Source: UBA1366 sp047602575
GTDB taxonomy: Bacteria; Bacillota; Clostridia; Oscillospirales; Ruminococcaceae
DNA length: 64,000 nucleotides
Assembly: GCA_047602575.1 (NCBI GenBank)
Contig: JASGGY010000003.1
Coordinates: 310,001 to 374,000 of the forward strand
Direction: 5' to 3'
Shown: positions 49,993 to 58,810 of the stretch, piece by piece
Numbering within the stretch: the first letter of the stretch is position 1
Layout: every line of letters starts with the position of its first letter
Notes under the pieces: model-generated
What the model was told of the DNA's origin: nothing
What the model saw: the letters and a program-made list of their open reading frames with translations, nothing else
Database searches by the model: none
Position numbers and translations under genes: made by a program

Positions 49993-51939
49993 TTACTGCA
50001 CGCGGTTGTTTTCGATGTGGTTTGCCTTGTCGCTGGTGTTCGAGAACATACACATCGCAAACAGCACGTCGGTTGCGCCGACATTCTGGCAGAAATCAAT
50101 TGCGTTGACTTTAAAATAACGGAAGTCGCAGACATAGATTTTTGAGAAGGAATGCGTCAAAAACGGCACGAGGGCGTTGCCGAAGCTGTCCTTGAAGATC
50201 ACCAGTACGCGGCCGTTGGTGCAGTCGGTGTCGATCTCCGCGATTTTCTCGTCGCTGCCAAGGAAGGAGCTGTAGAGATTGATTTTCTGCGCGGCTTTAA
50301 AGAACAGATAACTGCTGTATTTGTTCTTGAAATTCTGGTCGTAATAATAGGTCTTATACTCGTTGTCGGGCTTGTAGTAAACAAAGTCCTCCGGATTGTC
50401 CTTCAGCTCCGCGCTGCCGCTGAAGCCGTAAAGCGTTCCCACAAAGTCATGCTCGACAACCTTTTCATAGGTCGATAAATCCGGAAAATCCACCTGTGCC
50501 GTCTTTGCGAATTCCTGTGCGGCGTAATACGCGCCAGTCGGCTGCCAGTGGTGGTCGGTGCGGGAATAGATGGCTTCTTCGGTATGCGGTAAAAGCGCGT
50601 CATACGCATCAACATCCACGACATTTTTCAGATAGCTACGGATGTTGTTGATGTTGTCCAGCTCGTTGCCGTAGCTGTCGCGGTACTTCTCCGGCAGATA
50701 ATACGCCATCGCGGTCGGCACGCACATATTAAAGACATTGACATACTGTCCAAGCTGTTCCTTGTATTTGTTGACATAGCCGGCATACATCTTGCCCTTG
50801 TCAAAGCTTCCGCCGTACATCTCCAGCGCACGGACCTGTGCGCCGCTGCCCACGATCATGATGCCGTTTTCCAGCTTGCCCTCATCGTTTCCGCCGACGT
50901 CGAGCGTGGTTGCCGGAGTGGTTTTTGAGGTTGTGTCGGAGGTTGTGGTCTCGCTGCTCGTCGGATCGGTATCAGCCGGCTTGGTTTGATCCGGATCCTT
51001 CTGCGTCGGCTTCGGCGTTCCGGTGTAAATGGTCGCGGAAGTAATCTCATCCTGCCGGTCGAACTTGTCATGCTCGACAACGCCGGTCGGTCCGTTGATT
51101 TTTGCGCCGCCGCTGATGCCGAACAGCTCCGTCAGGGAATTCCCCGCTTTTTTCAACGACTCGCGTTCGGGCACGGTGTCGGCGAAATACTTCGACAAGC
51201 CGTTTGTGAAATCACCCGATGCAAGCGCTGACACACTCAGCTTCGGGAACGTCGCCAGATCGCGGTTTTCGCTCTGCGCAAAGCCGTGTGAGCGCTGCAT
51301 ACAGAGCATCAGCACGATTGCTGCCGCCGCGATGGTTCCGACCACGGCGATATTTGCCAGCGCAAGACGCTCCTGCGCGTCAATCTCAGCGGCAGGTTCA
51401 GCCGCCGGCGCGGCTTCTTGCTTGCGGACAGGGATTGTTTTAACTTTCTTGATTTTCTTTTCCGCCGGCTTTTTGGGTAGACGCAGACTGACCTCGACCA
51501 GCGTCTGCTTGTCAGAGTCCGCCTCGTCGGGATCGGCGGACAATTCCTCATCGTCGCGATCCCGCAAATCTTCAATGTGCGCCGCGCTGACGGGTTCGTA
51601 CGCATAGATCGTTTCCGCAACGTCGGGCTTTTCGGCAACAACCGGTGTTTCGCACACAGCAGCCGGCGCTGTCTTGGGAGCAATCTCCTCCGCGGCAGGC
51701 ACAACCAGTGTCTCCGCCGGTTTTTTTGCAGCGGGAACCGGCTTTGTGCGCATGGGGTATAGCTGCGGCTGCGCAGCCGGCTTCGGCTCGGTGTTCTCCT
51801 CGATGGTTGCCGATGGCTTTTTCTTTCCCTTGGCTGGATTTTCCTCTTCCCAGCGCGGGCGGTAATCGTTCTGTCCTGGCGCTTTGTCAACCCAGCGGGA
51901 TTGATAGTTTCTGCTTTTGAAATCCTTTCCGCCGCTCAT
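49993..51939 (-). CDS. Large DHHW-type membrane protein
   Basis: 648 residues from ATG 51939 (GGAG 6 bases upstream). A long charged, Pro/Ala/Lys-rich cytoplasmic N-terminal region (about 1-195), one membrane helix (LANIAVVGTIAAAAIVLMLCM), a Thr/Asp-rich linker and an extracytoplasmic SGNH/AlgX-like domain with SRTDHHWQPTGAYYAAQEF and VLVIFKDSFGNALVPFL. Partner of the MBOAT gene just upstream (45-base gap). The cytoplasmic extension is absent from the other DHHW protein at 33.3-34.5 kb. Confidence 0.88.
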   Translation of the reverse strand: MSGGKDFKSRNYQSRWVDKAPGQNDYRPRWEEENPAKGKKKPSATIEENTEPKPAAQPQLYPMRTKPVPAAKKPAETLVVPAAEEIAPKTAPAAVCETPVVAEKPDVAETIYAYEPVSAAHIEDLRDRDDEELSADPDEADSDKQTLVEVSLRLPKKPAEKKIKKVKTIPVRKQEAAPAAEPAAEIDAQERLALANIAVVGTIAAAAIVLMLCMQRSHGFAQSENRDLATFPKLSVSALASGDFTNGLSKYFADTVPERESLKKAGNSLTELFGISGGAKINGPTGVVEHDKFDRQDEITSATIYTGTPKPTQKDPDQTKPADTDPTSSETTTSDTTSKTTPATTLDVGGNDEGKLENGIMIVGSGAQVRALEMYGGSFDKGKMYAGYVNKYKEQLGQYVNVFNMCVPTAMAYYLPEKYRDSYGNELDNINNIRSYLKNVVDVDAYDALLPHTEEAIYSRTDHHWQPTGAYYAAQEFAKTAQVDFPDLSTYEKVVEHDFVGTLYGFSGSAELKDNPEDFVYYKPDNEYKTYYYDQNFKNKYSSYLFFKAAQKINLYSSFLGSDEKIAEIDTDCTNGRVLVIFKDSFGNALVPFLTHSFSKIYVCDFRYFKVNAIDFCQNVGATDVLFAMCMFSNTSDKANHIENNRVQ

Positions 51940-51984
51940 TGCTTTCTCCAATCTTTCTCTGTTTGTATGTTGACGAAACGCCGG

Positions 51985-53412
51985 TTAAAATCTTGCGTAG
52001 AGGAACGGTGCGCTGGTGGAGCTTACCATCATCAGGCTTGCCGCAACCAGCAAAATCGCGTTGAAGGCAATTCCGGCGGTTCTGACCGCGGTCATGCGCG
52101 CACGGTTCTCGCCGGCGATTTTTTTCACCAGCTCGCCGATCGGCAGCGACAGGATGACCGCCGCCAGAACGAGGTAAATGTTGTTTAAAAAGCTGGTTCT
52201 TGAAATGTCGTCCACAAATCCGTTTCCGTTGAGTCCGACGAGGGATTTGAAAAATGTGCCGAGCTTTGGCATACTTTCAAAATAGAAGATACCGAAGCCG
52301 ATGAAAATCACAGCCTTGCTGTAAATATGCGTGAGTACGGCGGGGATTTTTTTCATCCGCTTCTTGCCGATTTTGATTTCCAGCAGAATGAACAGCCCGT
52401 AGTACAGCCCCCAGCATATGTAGTTCCAGCTTGCACCGTGCCACAGTCCGGTGGAGAACCACACAATGAACAGACTCACATACGGCAGGCGCTTGCCGAA
52501 CAGCGGCACATAGAGCAGATAGTCGCGGAAGAACGTTCCCAGCGAAATATGCCAGCGCTGCCAGAATTCGGTGATGTTGCGGCTGATGAACGGAAACAGG
52601 AAGTTTTCTTTAAAATGGAATCCGAACAGCCGCCCGATGCCGATGGCGATGTCCGAATAGCCCGAGAAATCGAAATAATACCACAGCGACACCATGATGC
52701 AGCCGAACAGCGTTCCCGTCACCGAGAGATGGGAGATGCCGGAATAGCCCTCCGACGCAGTGCCGAAGCAGGTTTTGACCACGGAATTCAGCCCGTCGGC
52801 AATGATGAGCTTTTTGGCAAGCCCGCGTACGATGCGGGTAATACCGGTGCTGATGTCTTCCACAGAAGCGCGGCGCACGCTGATTTCGCTTTGGATGTGT
52901 TCGTAGCGCACGATCGGTCCGGCGATGATTTTCGCAAACAGCGACAGATACATCAGGAAGTTGAAATAATTGCGCTCCGGCTTGATTTTATCCCAGAAGC
53001 AATCCAGATTGTATGAAATCGCCGAGAACGAGAAAAAGCTGATCCCGAGTGGCATTGCCATTTCCGGCACGGTGAGGTCAGCGCCCGTAACAGTGTTGAG
53101 GTTTTCGATGAAAAAGCCGGTATACTTATAGACCAGCAGCATGCCGATATTAAAAATGACCGCAAACGCAAGCGTCAGCTTTGCCGCCGCACCTTCTTTG
53201 TATTTCCCCAGAAGGCGACCCGTGACAAAGTTGACCGCCGCGCAGGCGGGCAGCAGAAAGAGCGCCCAGTAGGTATCACCCCAGGCGTAAAATATCAGCG
53301 AAAAAACAATGAGCACCGCGTTTCGGTACACCGGCTTGCGCAGTGCGTAATACAGCACCAGGCAAATCGGCAGAAACAGGTACACAAAGAATAAATCCGA
53401 GATCTGAAGCAA
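51985..53412 (-). CDS. MBOAT family membrane acyltransferase
   Basis: 475 residues, about 11 helices. LIFYAWGDTYWALFL, MPLGISFFSFSAISYNLDCFWDKIKPE, AGPIVRYEHI, YFDFSGYSDIAIGIGRLFGF, TEFWQRWHISLGTFFRDYLLYVPL and STGLWHGASWNYICWGLYYG with the conserved His. First gene of the MBOAT-DHHW-FkbH-ACP operon. TTG start at 53412 with GAGGGG 7 bases upstream. Confidence 0.92.
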   Translation of the reverse strand: MLQISDLFFVYLFLPICLVLYYALRKPVYRNAVLIVFSLIFYAWGDTYWALFLLPACAAVNFVTGRLLGKYKEGAAAKLTLAFAVIFNIGMLLVYKYTGFFIENLNTVTGADLTVPEMAMPLGISFFSFSAISYNLDCFWDKIKPERNYFNFLMYLSLFAKIIAGPIVRYEHIQSEISVRRASVEDISTGITRIVRGLAKKLIIADGLNSVVKTCFGTASEGYSGISHLSVTGTLFGCIMVSLWYYFDFSGYSDIAIGIGRLFGFHFKENFLFPFISRNITEFWQRWHISLGTFFRDYLLYVPLFGKRLPYVSLFIVWFSTGLWHGASWNYICWGLYYGLFILLEIKIGKKRMKKIPAVLTHIYSKAVIFIGFGIFYFESMPKLGTFFKSLVGLNGNGFVDDISRTSFLNNIYLVLAAVILSLPIGELVKKIAGENRARMTAVRTAGIAFNAILLVAASLMMVSSTSAPFLYARF

Positions 53413-53495
53413 AGGAATTCCCCTCTTTTGTTTATCTTTTTAGTTCTGATAAGCGGCAATCTCTTTTTCGTCCGCCGCTCATTCTACACAATTTT

Positions 53496-53524
53496 ATTAT
53501 ACCCGAGGGGAAAACCATAGTCAA
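53496..53524 (-). promoter_or_regulatory. Promoter of the MBOAT-DHHW-FkbH-ACP operon
   Basis: Minus strand TTGACT (53524-53519), 17-base spacer, TATAAT (53501-53496). Confidence 0.82.
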
Positions 53525-53563
53525 TACAAAATCGAAAAAAATCCAAATTGTAATAATTCAAAC

Positions 53564-53587
53564 AAAAAACGACGGCAAGCGCCGCCG
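53564..53587 (-). terminator. Terminator after spoVS
   Basis: Minus strand CGGCGGC-GCTT-GCCGTCG (one wobble) followed by TTTTTTG. Confidence 0.85.
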
Positions 53588-53594
53588 GGTTTTG

Positions 53595-53855
53595 TTATCG
53601 TTTTTGACAGATGAGTTTGATGGCGGTTCGCTCCTCGCCGTCGATGACGACATTCGCGAATGCCGGAATGCAAACCAGATCCACGCCGATGGGGGCTAAG
53701 TAGCCGCGTGCGATGGCGATGGCTTTGATTGCCTGGTTCGCGGCGCCCGCACCGACCGCCTGCACCTCAACCTCGCCGCTGTCGCGGATCACGCCCGCGA
53801 TTGCGCCCGCTACGGAGTTGGGAACGGACTTGGATGAAACCTTTAATACTTCCAT
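53595..53855 (-). CDS. spoVS: Stage V sporulation protein S
   Basis: 86 residues from ATG 53855 (AAAGGAAGG upstream). MEVLKVSSKSVPNSVAGAIAG, VQAVGAGAANQAIKAIAIARG and CIPAFANVVIDGEERTAIKL match the SpoVS/Alba-like family almost throughout. It is needed for progress past stage V and septation in B. subtilis. It lies downstream of ymdB, as in Bacillus, with its own promoter in the gap. Confidence 0.96.
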   Translation of the reverse strand: MEVLKVSSKSVPNSVAGAIAGVIRDSGEVEVQAVGAGAANQAIKAIAIARGYLAPIGVDLVCIPAFANVVIDGEERTAIKLICQKR

Positions 53856-53930
53856 TGAAAGACCTTCCTTTCTTGACCACTGCTCTGACAAATGCGCTTT
53901 GAAAAATTGATCTGTATCCATGATGCTTCC

Positions 53931-53959
53931 ATTATACTATTTCACACCAAAAAAATCAA
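53931..53959 (-). promoter_or_regulatory. Promoter of spoVS
   Basis: Minus strand TTGATT (53959-53954), 17-base spacer, TATAAT (53936-53931). Confidence 0.75.
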
Positions 53960-53981
53960 GACTTTTCACATAATTTGTGCA

Positions 53982-54749
53982 TTATCGCTTAATAATCCGC
54001 TGAATTTTGGTTGCAATGCCCAGTTTTTCATCGAAGTCGATCACAACGCCGTTGAGAAAGCACGGCGATTTGCTCTCCGTGAAGCGCACGGGGTAATGCT
54101 TGCGCTGTTTTTCAATCGCGGCTTTTTTGTCAACGCCTAAAACGGAGTCCTCCGGTCCGGTCATGCCGGCATCGGTCAGGTAGGCGGTGTGTCCGGCGAG
54201 AATCCCCTCGTCTGCGGTCTGGACATGGGTGTGCGTGCCGATGACGGCGGTGACGCGTCCGGCGAGGTAATGCCCGAGCGCTTTCTTTTCCGCGGTGGCT
54301 TCGGCATGGAAATCCACGAAAATATTGGGCGTGTCGATTTGCGCAAGAATGCGGTCGGCGGCGTCAAACGGGTTGTCAAGCGGCTCCATATAAACCACGC
54401 CCATGAGATTGACCACCGCAATGCGCGCCGGAAACGCTTCAAACACATCCCATCCGTGCCCGATCACGCCTGCGGGATAATTGTCCGGACGCAGCAGATT
54501 GGGCATCGTGTCATACATCTCCGTGCTTTCGCGCCGTTTGAAGGCGTGGTTGCCGGTGGTGATGACGTCCGCACCCAGACTCGACAGCAGCTCGGCTGAA
54601 AATTTCGTGATGCCGTTTCCGGCAGCGGAATTTTCGCCGTTGACAATCGTAAAATCAATGCCGTACTCTTTTTTGATGCCGTACAAATGCGTGGAAAGAA
54701 AGTCGCAGCCTTCTTTTCCCACCACATCGCCGATGAACAGGATTCTCAT
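53982..54749 (-). CDS. ymdB: YmdB-family metallophosphoesterase
   Basis: 255 residues, two-metal phosphodiesterase; B. subtilis YmdB hydrolyses 2',3'-cyclic nucleotides and affects biofilm and sporulation choices. Metal-site motifs: FIGDVVGKEG, NGENSAAGNGIT, TTGNHAFKR, VDFHAEATAEK and GTHTHVQTADE. Gene order ymdB-spoVS is conserved with Bacillus. Confidence 0.95.
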   Translation of the reverse strand: MRILFIGDVVGKEGCDFLSTHLYGIKKEYGIDFTIVNGENSAAGNGITKFSAELLSSLGADVITTGNHAFKRRESTEMYDTMPNLLRPDNYPAGVIGHGWDVFEAFPARIAVVNLMGVVYMEPLDNPFDAADRILAQIDTPNIFVDFHAEATAEKKALGHYLAGRVTAVIGTHTHVQTADEGILAGHTAYLTDAGMTGPEDSVLGVDKKAAIEKQRKHYPVRFTESKSPCFLNGVVIDFDEKLGIATKIQRIIKR

Positions 54750-54824
54750 AGTTTCCTCCCAAAAATGCCGCCAGACGCGGCAGTGCTACCATAAGTTTAC
54801 CATACCGCGCCGCCCGCGTCAAGC

Positions 54825-54858
54825 AAAAAAATCCCCGCCGCTGCTTTCATGCGGCAGG
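54825..54858 (-). terminator. Terminator after the membrane glycosyltransferase-like gene
   Basis: Minus strand CCCTGCCGC-ATGAAA-GCAGCGGCGGGG followed by T7. Confidence 0.8.
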
Positions 54859-54868
54859 GACACCGGCG

Positions 54869-56782
54869 CTATCGGATTTCCATATACAAATTATAATCGC
54901 GCGGATACCCGTTGATGAGAACCGGCATATCCTTTTCGGCGAAATCCTTCGTCACGCAGACGTAGATCGGATCGTTGAACTGATCCGGCTTTCCGGCAAA
55001 AGACACCGTATAGGTTTTTCCCGCCTTGACCGAAACGCCGTGTAAGTCAACCACGAACTTCTCTCCGTCCGGAATGATGCTGGTGCCGTAGTCTTTTGAA
55101 AAAATGACGCTGCCCGCATCGTCCGCAATGGAAACGGTGAGGGTCGCCATGTTTTTCCGGTCGCCGGCTTTGTTTTCAAAAACCAGCGTCATATCCTCAA
55201 GCGTGCGGTCGCGGTCAAAAATCAGCGTCTGTGAAATCACCGTCTTTGCGCTGAGCAGGTTGTAGTCGAGCGCTACAGCGTTGCTCGTTGCGCCTTCCGG
55301 TTCAAGCGTCGAAAACAGCGGCGCGGGGATGATTTTCGCAAAGGAATACACAATGATCAGCACCGGAAGGAGATTTGCAACGAACCGCGCCCATAAAACG
55401 GAAAAGCCAATCTGCTCCGTGTTGCCGATTTCCTCGGTATTTCTGGGAAAGCACAAAACAATCTGCGCAAACAAGCAGACCACAAACACCGCAACCGCGA
55501 TGCTCAGGTAGTCATTCGCGTCCGACACATAATCAAACAGATCCGCGATGCCGGAGAACTTGTGTGTTTCGCCGTCATGCACCGGAAAAAGCTTCCCCAG
55601 CAGCGTATGGGACGAGTCGCCCTGCAGCAGGGTGAACGAATATGCGATCGCGCGCATATAAAGATAGACCACCGAATAGCCGATTTCTAAAAATAAATTC
55701 AGCTTCAGGAACTTCGGATTCATTACAATCGAAGCCGCCGCAAAGGGCGCAATCATGACCACCCAATAGGTGGAAATCCACGTGAAGCAGACCATCGACG
55801 AAAACACCAGCAGCGGGATATACATATAAAGCTTGTATTCCTCCGCCTTTGAGCGGAATTTTCGGCAGTACGCAAACACACAGATCAGGCAATATGCCCC
55901 GATAAACATCGAAACAGACGACGCGCCGAGGTCAAGCGTGGTATTGCACATATTTTCAATCGTTGAGCGCATATTCGAGCCGGTTGCGAACCGATACGCG
56001 TTGCTCGAATGATAAAGCAGCTTGCACACAACCTGTAAGCTCATGCCCGACGCGAGATACAGCACAATCCGCGGCACGCGCTTTTCAAACAGCAGCACCA
56101 GCGGCAGGAACGCCATCAGCGCAAACAGCTTCATCGGGATCGCAATCAGAAAACAGATCACAAAAGCCTTGCGCCGCCCGCGCATGAGATTGAGAATTCC
56201 CAGCAGCATCAGAAAGAGCGGCAGAATGTCACAGTTCGAAACAATCGTCGTCGAGATGATGGTGAAAAAGGACGTGACAAACAGGAACGCGGCGAATTTA
56301 CCGCGCGCCGCCGACACACCCGCCTGCCGGCAGATTTTATACAGCACCACCGCGGACAGCACCAGAAACAGCATGATCAGCAGCTGTGTCCAATAGATGC
56401 TGAAGATATTCCGTGTAAAATCAATGCCCGCCAGATCATATAACACAAACACCGGCAGATTCCACAGCCCGAACACAATGTAAATCGGGATGTCGTAATT
56501 TGCCGACCAGTCGGTTTTTACATAAGTAATGCTGTTTTCATAAAACTGAAAAAACTCGCCGTGCTGAACGGATTTCACGAATACGTAAGAGTTGTACACA
56601 ATCGAATCCATGTCCGAATAATGGAACAGCAAAAAACACGCCAGCAGCATCAAGCCGCCGAACGCCCATTCCACTTTTGTTACGGATTGGTTCTCAGCCG
56701 TGTATCCAAACTTCGCGCCGAATTGCCTAAGCCTTGCGGTATATTTCCCGACAGACGCGCCGTGCGCTTCCTTTCCTCCCAT
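54869..56782 (-). CDS. Large multi-pass membrane protein, probable GT-C glycosyltransferase
   Basis: 637 residues from ATG 56782 (GAGGGGAGA upstream). About 11 membrane helices, an early D-S-D-like loop (YSDMDSIVYNSYV; TDWSANYDIPIYIVFG), then a C-terminal beta-rich extracytoplasmic part (about 500-637: DRTLEDMTLVFENKAGDRK, GKTYTVSFAGKPDQF). The layout resembles polyprenyl-phosphate-sugar-dependent hexosyltransferases. Last gene after rmd, gmd, manC, gtrA and a GT2, so it probably uses the sugar they supply. No firm family match by eye. Confidence 0.65.
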   Translation of the reverse strand: MGGKEAHGASVGKYTARLRQFGAKFGYTAENQSVTKVEWAFGGLMLLACFLLFHYSDMDSIVYNSYVFVKSVQHGEFFQFYENSITYVKTDWSANYDIPIYIVFGLWNLPVFVLYDLAGIDFTRNIFSIYWTQLLIMLFLVLSAVVLYKICRQAGVSAARGKFAAFLFVTSFFTIISTTIVSNCDILPLFLMLLGILNLMRGRRKAFVICFLIAIPMKLFALMAFLPLVLLFEKRVPRIVLYLASGMSLQVVCKLLYHSSNAYRFATGSNMRSTIENMCNTTLDLGASSVSMFIGAYCLICVFAYCRKFRSKAEEYKLYMYIPLLVFSSMVCFTWISTYWVVMIAPFAAASIVMNPKFLKLNLFLEIGYSVVYLYMRAIAYSFTLLQGDSSHTLLGKLFPVHDGETHKFSGIADLFDYVSDANDYLSIAVAVFVVCLFAQIVLCFPRNTEEIGNTEQIGFSVLWARFVANLLPVLIIVYSFAKIIPAPLFSTLEPEGATSNAVALDYNLLSAKTVISQTLIFDRDRTLEDMTLVFENKAGDRKNMATLTVSIADDAGSVIFSKDYGTSIIPDGEKFVVDLHGVSVKAGKTYTVSFAGKPDQFNDPIYVCVTKDFAEKDMPVLINGYPRDYNLYMEIR

Positions 56783-56801
56783 ATGCCTGCGAATTCTCCC
56801 C

Positions 56802-57752
56802 TCATGGTTGTGCGGCGTACTGCCTGCGCCAGAAGTCAAGCGTGTCGCGCAGCGTGGCGGCAAGCGGAATCTCCGCCGTCCAGCCCGTGTCGCGGGTTAT
56901 CTTTTCCGTATCCGCCACAAGGAACGGCACATCCAACGCGCGGAGCTTTTCCGGATCGGTGACGACCTCGATGTTCTGCACGGTCATGGTCAGGAATGTT
57001 TCAAGCAGTTCTCTAACCGCAACGCCGCGCCCCGAGCCGACGTTATAAATCTCGCCGCTTTTCCCCGCCTGCGCCAGCCGGACATATGCCCGCACAATGT
57101 CGCGCACGTCGGTGAAATCCCGCACCGCGTCAAGGTTCCCCACCGTCAGCCGCGCTTCGGCAAGACCGGCTTCGATCTGCGCGATACGGCTCGCGAAATC
57201 AGCGGTGACAAACGCCGCCGTCTGGTTCGGACCGATGTGGTTGAACGCCCGCACCGTCACGATGTCAAGCCCATAGGCTTTTGTATAAACCGCACCGAAC
57301 AGCTCCTGCGCGACTTTTGTCACGGCATAGCAATTCTCCGGTCGCACGGGGTTGTCCTCCCGCAGGGGAACGCCTGCCTGCATTGGTACGCCGTATTCCT
57401 CTCCCGAACCGATGAGCAGCAGCCGCGCCTGCGGGCAGCATTCCCGCACCGCTTCGAGTACGTGAATCGTTCCGCGGATGTTCACGTCCGCGGTCATGGC
57501 GGGCTTTTTCCAAGAAAGGCTCACCGAGCTCTGCGCCGCCAGATGAAAAATATAGTCCGGCTTCACCGCACAAAGCAGCGTTTTGACCGCGTCCTCGTCG
57601 AGAATGTCCAGATCATGGCATTCGCACGGGATGCGCAGCGTTTCGCCCGCAAGCTTTGTGACAACCGGACGCGCAAGCCCAGCCTGTTCGATTGCTTCGG
57701 CAAGATATGCGCCGACAAAGCCGGCACCGCCGATCATCAGTGCGGTTTTCAT
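56802..57752 (-). CDS. GDP-4-dehydro-6-deoxy-D-mannose reductase (RMD-like)
   Basis: 316 residues, extended SDR. MIGGAGFVGAYLAEAI (NAD(P) binding), FHLAAQSSVSLSWKKP, IGSGEEYG, catalytic Y-x3-K in CYAVTKVAQELF and VRDFTDVRDIVRAY. It follows gmd with a four-base overlap, so it most likely reduces the Gmd product to GDP-D-rhamnose; a fucose-type epimerase-reductase is less likely given the length and motifs. Confidence 0.82.
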   Translation of the reverse strand: MKTALMIGGAGFVGAYLAEAIEQAGLARPVVTKLAGETLRIPCECHDLDILDEDAVKTLLCAVKPDYIFHLAAQSSVSLSWKKPAMTADVNIRGTIHVLEAVRECCPQARLLLIGSGEEYGVPMQAGVPLREDNPVRPENCYAVTKVAQELFGAVYTKAYGLDIVTVRAFNHIGPNQTAAFVTADFASRIAQIEAGLAEARLTVGNLDAVRDFTDVRDIVRAYVRLAQAGKSGEIYNVGSGRGVAVRELLETFLTMTVQNIEVVTDPEKLRALDVPFLVADTEKITRDTGWTAEIPLAATLRDTLDFWRRQYAAQP

Positions 57753-58786
57753 GCGTCCAGTTTCCCGATTTTCAGTTCTTTTTCCACGCGCGCGAGGTCA
57801 TGCCGCACCATTCTGCTCACCAGCTCCGCAAAGCTTACGCTGCGCTGCCAGCCGAGTGCCTTTTCTGCCTTTTCCGGACAGCCGAGCAGCAGCTCAACCT
57901 CCGCCGGACGGAAAAACTGCTTGCTGATTTTCACGACAACCTTACCCGTCGCGGCGTCTGTGCCGATTTCGTCCACACCCGTGCCGCTCCATGTCACCGT
58001 GATGCCGGCAGCCGCGAACGCGAGCTCCACAAATTCCCGCACCGTGCGTGTTTCGCCGGTGGCGATGACGTAATCGTCGGGCGTTTCCTGCTGGAGCATC
58101 AGCCACATGGCATTGACGTAGTCCGCGGAATGTCCCCAGTCGCGCTTAGCGTCCATGTTGCCGAGTTCGACGTATTCCTGAACGCCCAGCTTAATGCGCG
58201 CTGCGGCATCGGTGATTTTTCTTGTGACAAATTCCAGTCCCCTGCGCTCGGATTCGTGATTGAACAGAATACCGGAGCAGGCGAACAGATCATAGCTTTC
58301 GCGGTAATTCTTCGTGATCCAGTGACCGTACAGCTTCGCTACGCCATAGGGCGAGCGCGGATAGAACGGTGTGGTTTCCCGCTGCGGGATTTCCTGAACA
58401 AGCCCGAACATTTCGCTCGTGGACGCCTGATAAAAGCGCGCGTCCGGCTTGACGGTGCGGATTGCTTCAAGCAGATTGGTGACACCGATGCCGTCGATTT
58501 CCGCCGTGCCTACCGGCGTGTCCCAGCTCGTCGCGACAAAGGACTGCGCGGCGAGGTTATAGACCTCATCCGCCTGAGAAATGCGCATCGCCGTAATCAG
58601 CGACACCAGATCCGTCATATCGGCATAAATGAAATGCAGCCTGTCCTTGATGTGTTCCACATTGCCGTAATCCACGACGCTTTTCCGGCGCATAATGCCG
58701 TAGACCTCATAGCCCTTTTCGAGCAGCAGCTCAGCCAGATAAGAACCATCCTGTCCGGTGATGCCGGTGATCAATGCTTTTTTCAT
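57749..58786 (-). CDS. gmd: GDP-mannose 4,6-dehydratase
   Basis: 345 residues. ALITGITGQDGSYLAELLL, IMRRKS, YADMTDLVSL, NLAAQSFV, YQASTSEMFG, SPYGVAKLYGHWI (catalytic Tyr and Lys) and GILFNHESERRGLEFVTRKI are diagnostic. It converts GDP-mannose to GDP-4-keto-6-deoxymannose. Between manC and the reductase gene, with overlaps that suggest one transcript. Confidence 0.96.
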   Translation of the reverse strand: MKKALITGITGQDGSYLAELLLEKGYEVYGIMRRKSVVDYGNVEHIKDRLHFIYADMTDLVSLITAMRISQADEVYNLAAQSFVATSWDTPVGTAEIDGIGVTNLLEAIRTVKPDARFYQASTSEMFGLVQEIPQRETTPFYPRSPYGVAKLYGHWITKNYRESYDLFACSGILFNHESERRGLEFVTRKITDAAARIKLGVQEYVELGNMDAKRDWGHSADYVNAMWLMLQQETPDDYVIATGETRTVREFVELAFAAAGITVTWSGTGVDEIGTDAATGKVVVKISKQFFRPAEVELLLGCPEKAEKALGWQRSVSFAELVSRMVRHDLARVEKELKIGKLDA

Positions 58787-58810
58787 GTAGGTAATCCTCT
58801 CTTATTTGCC

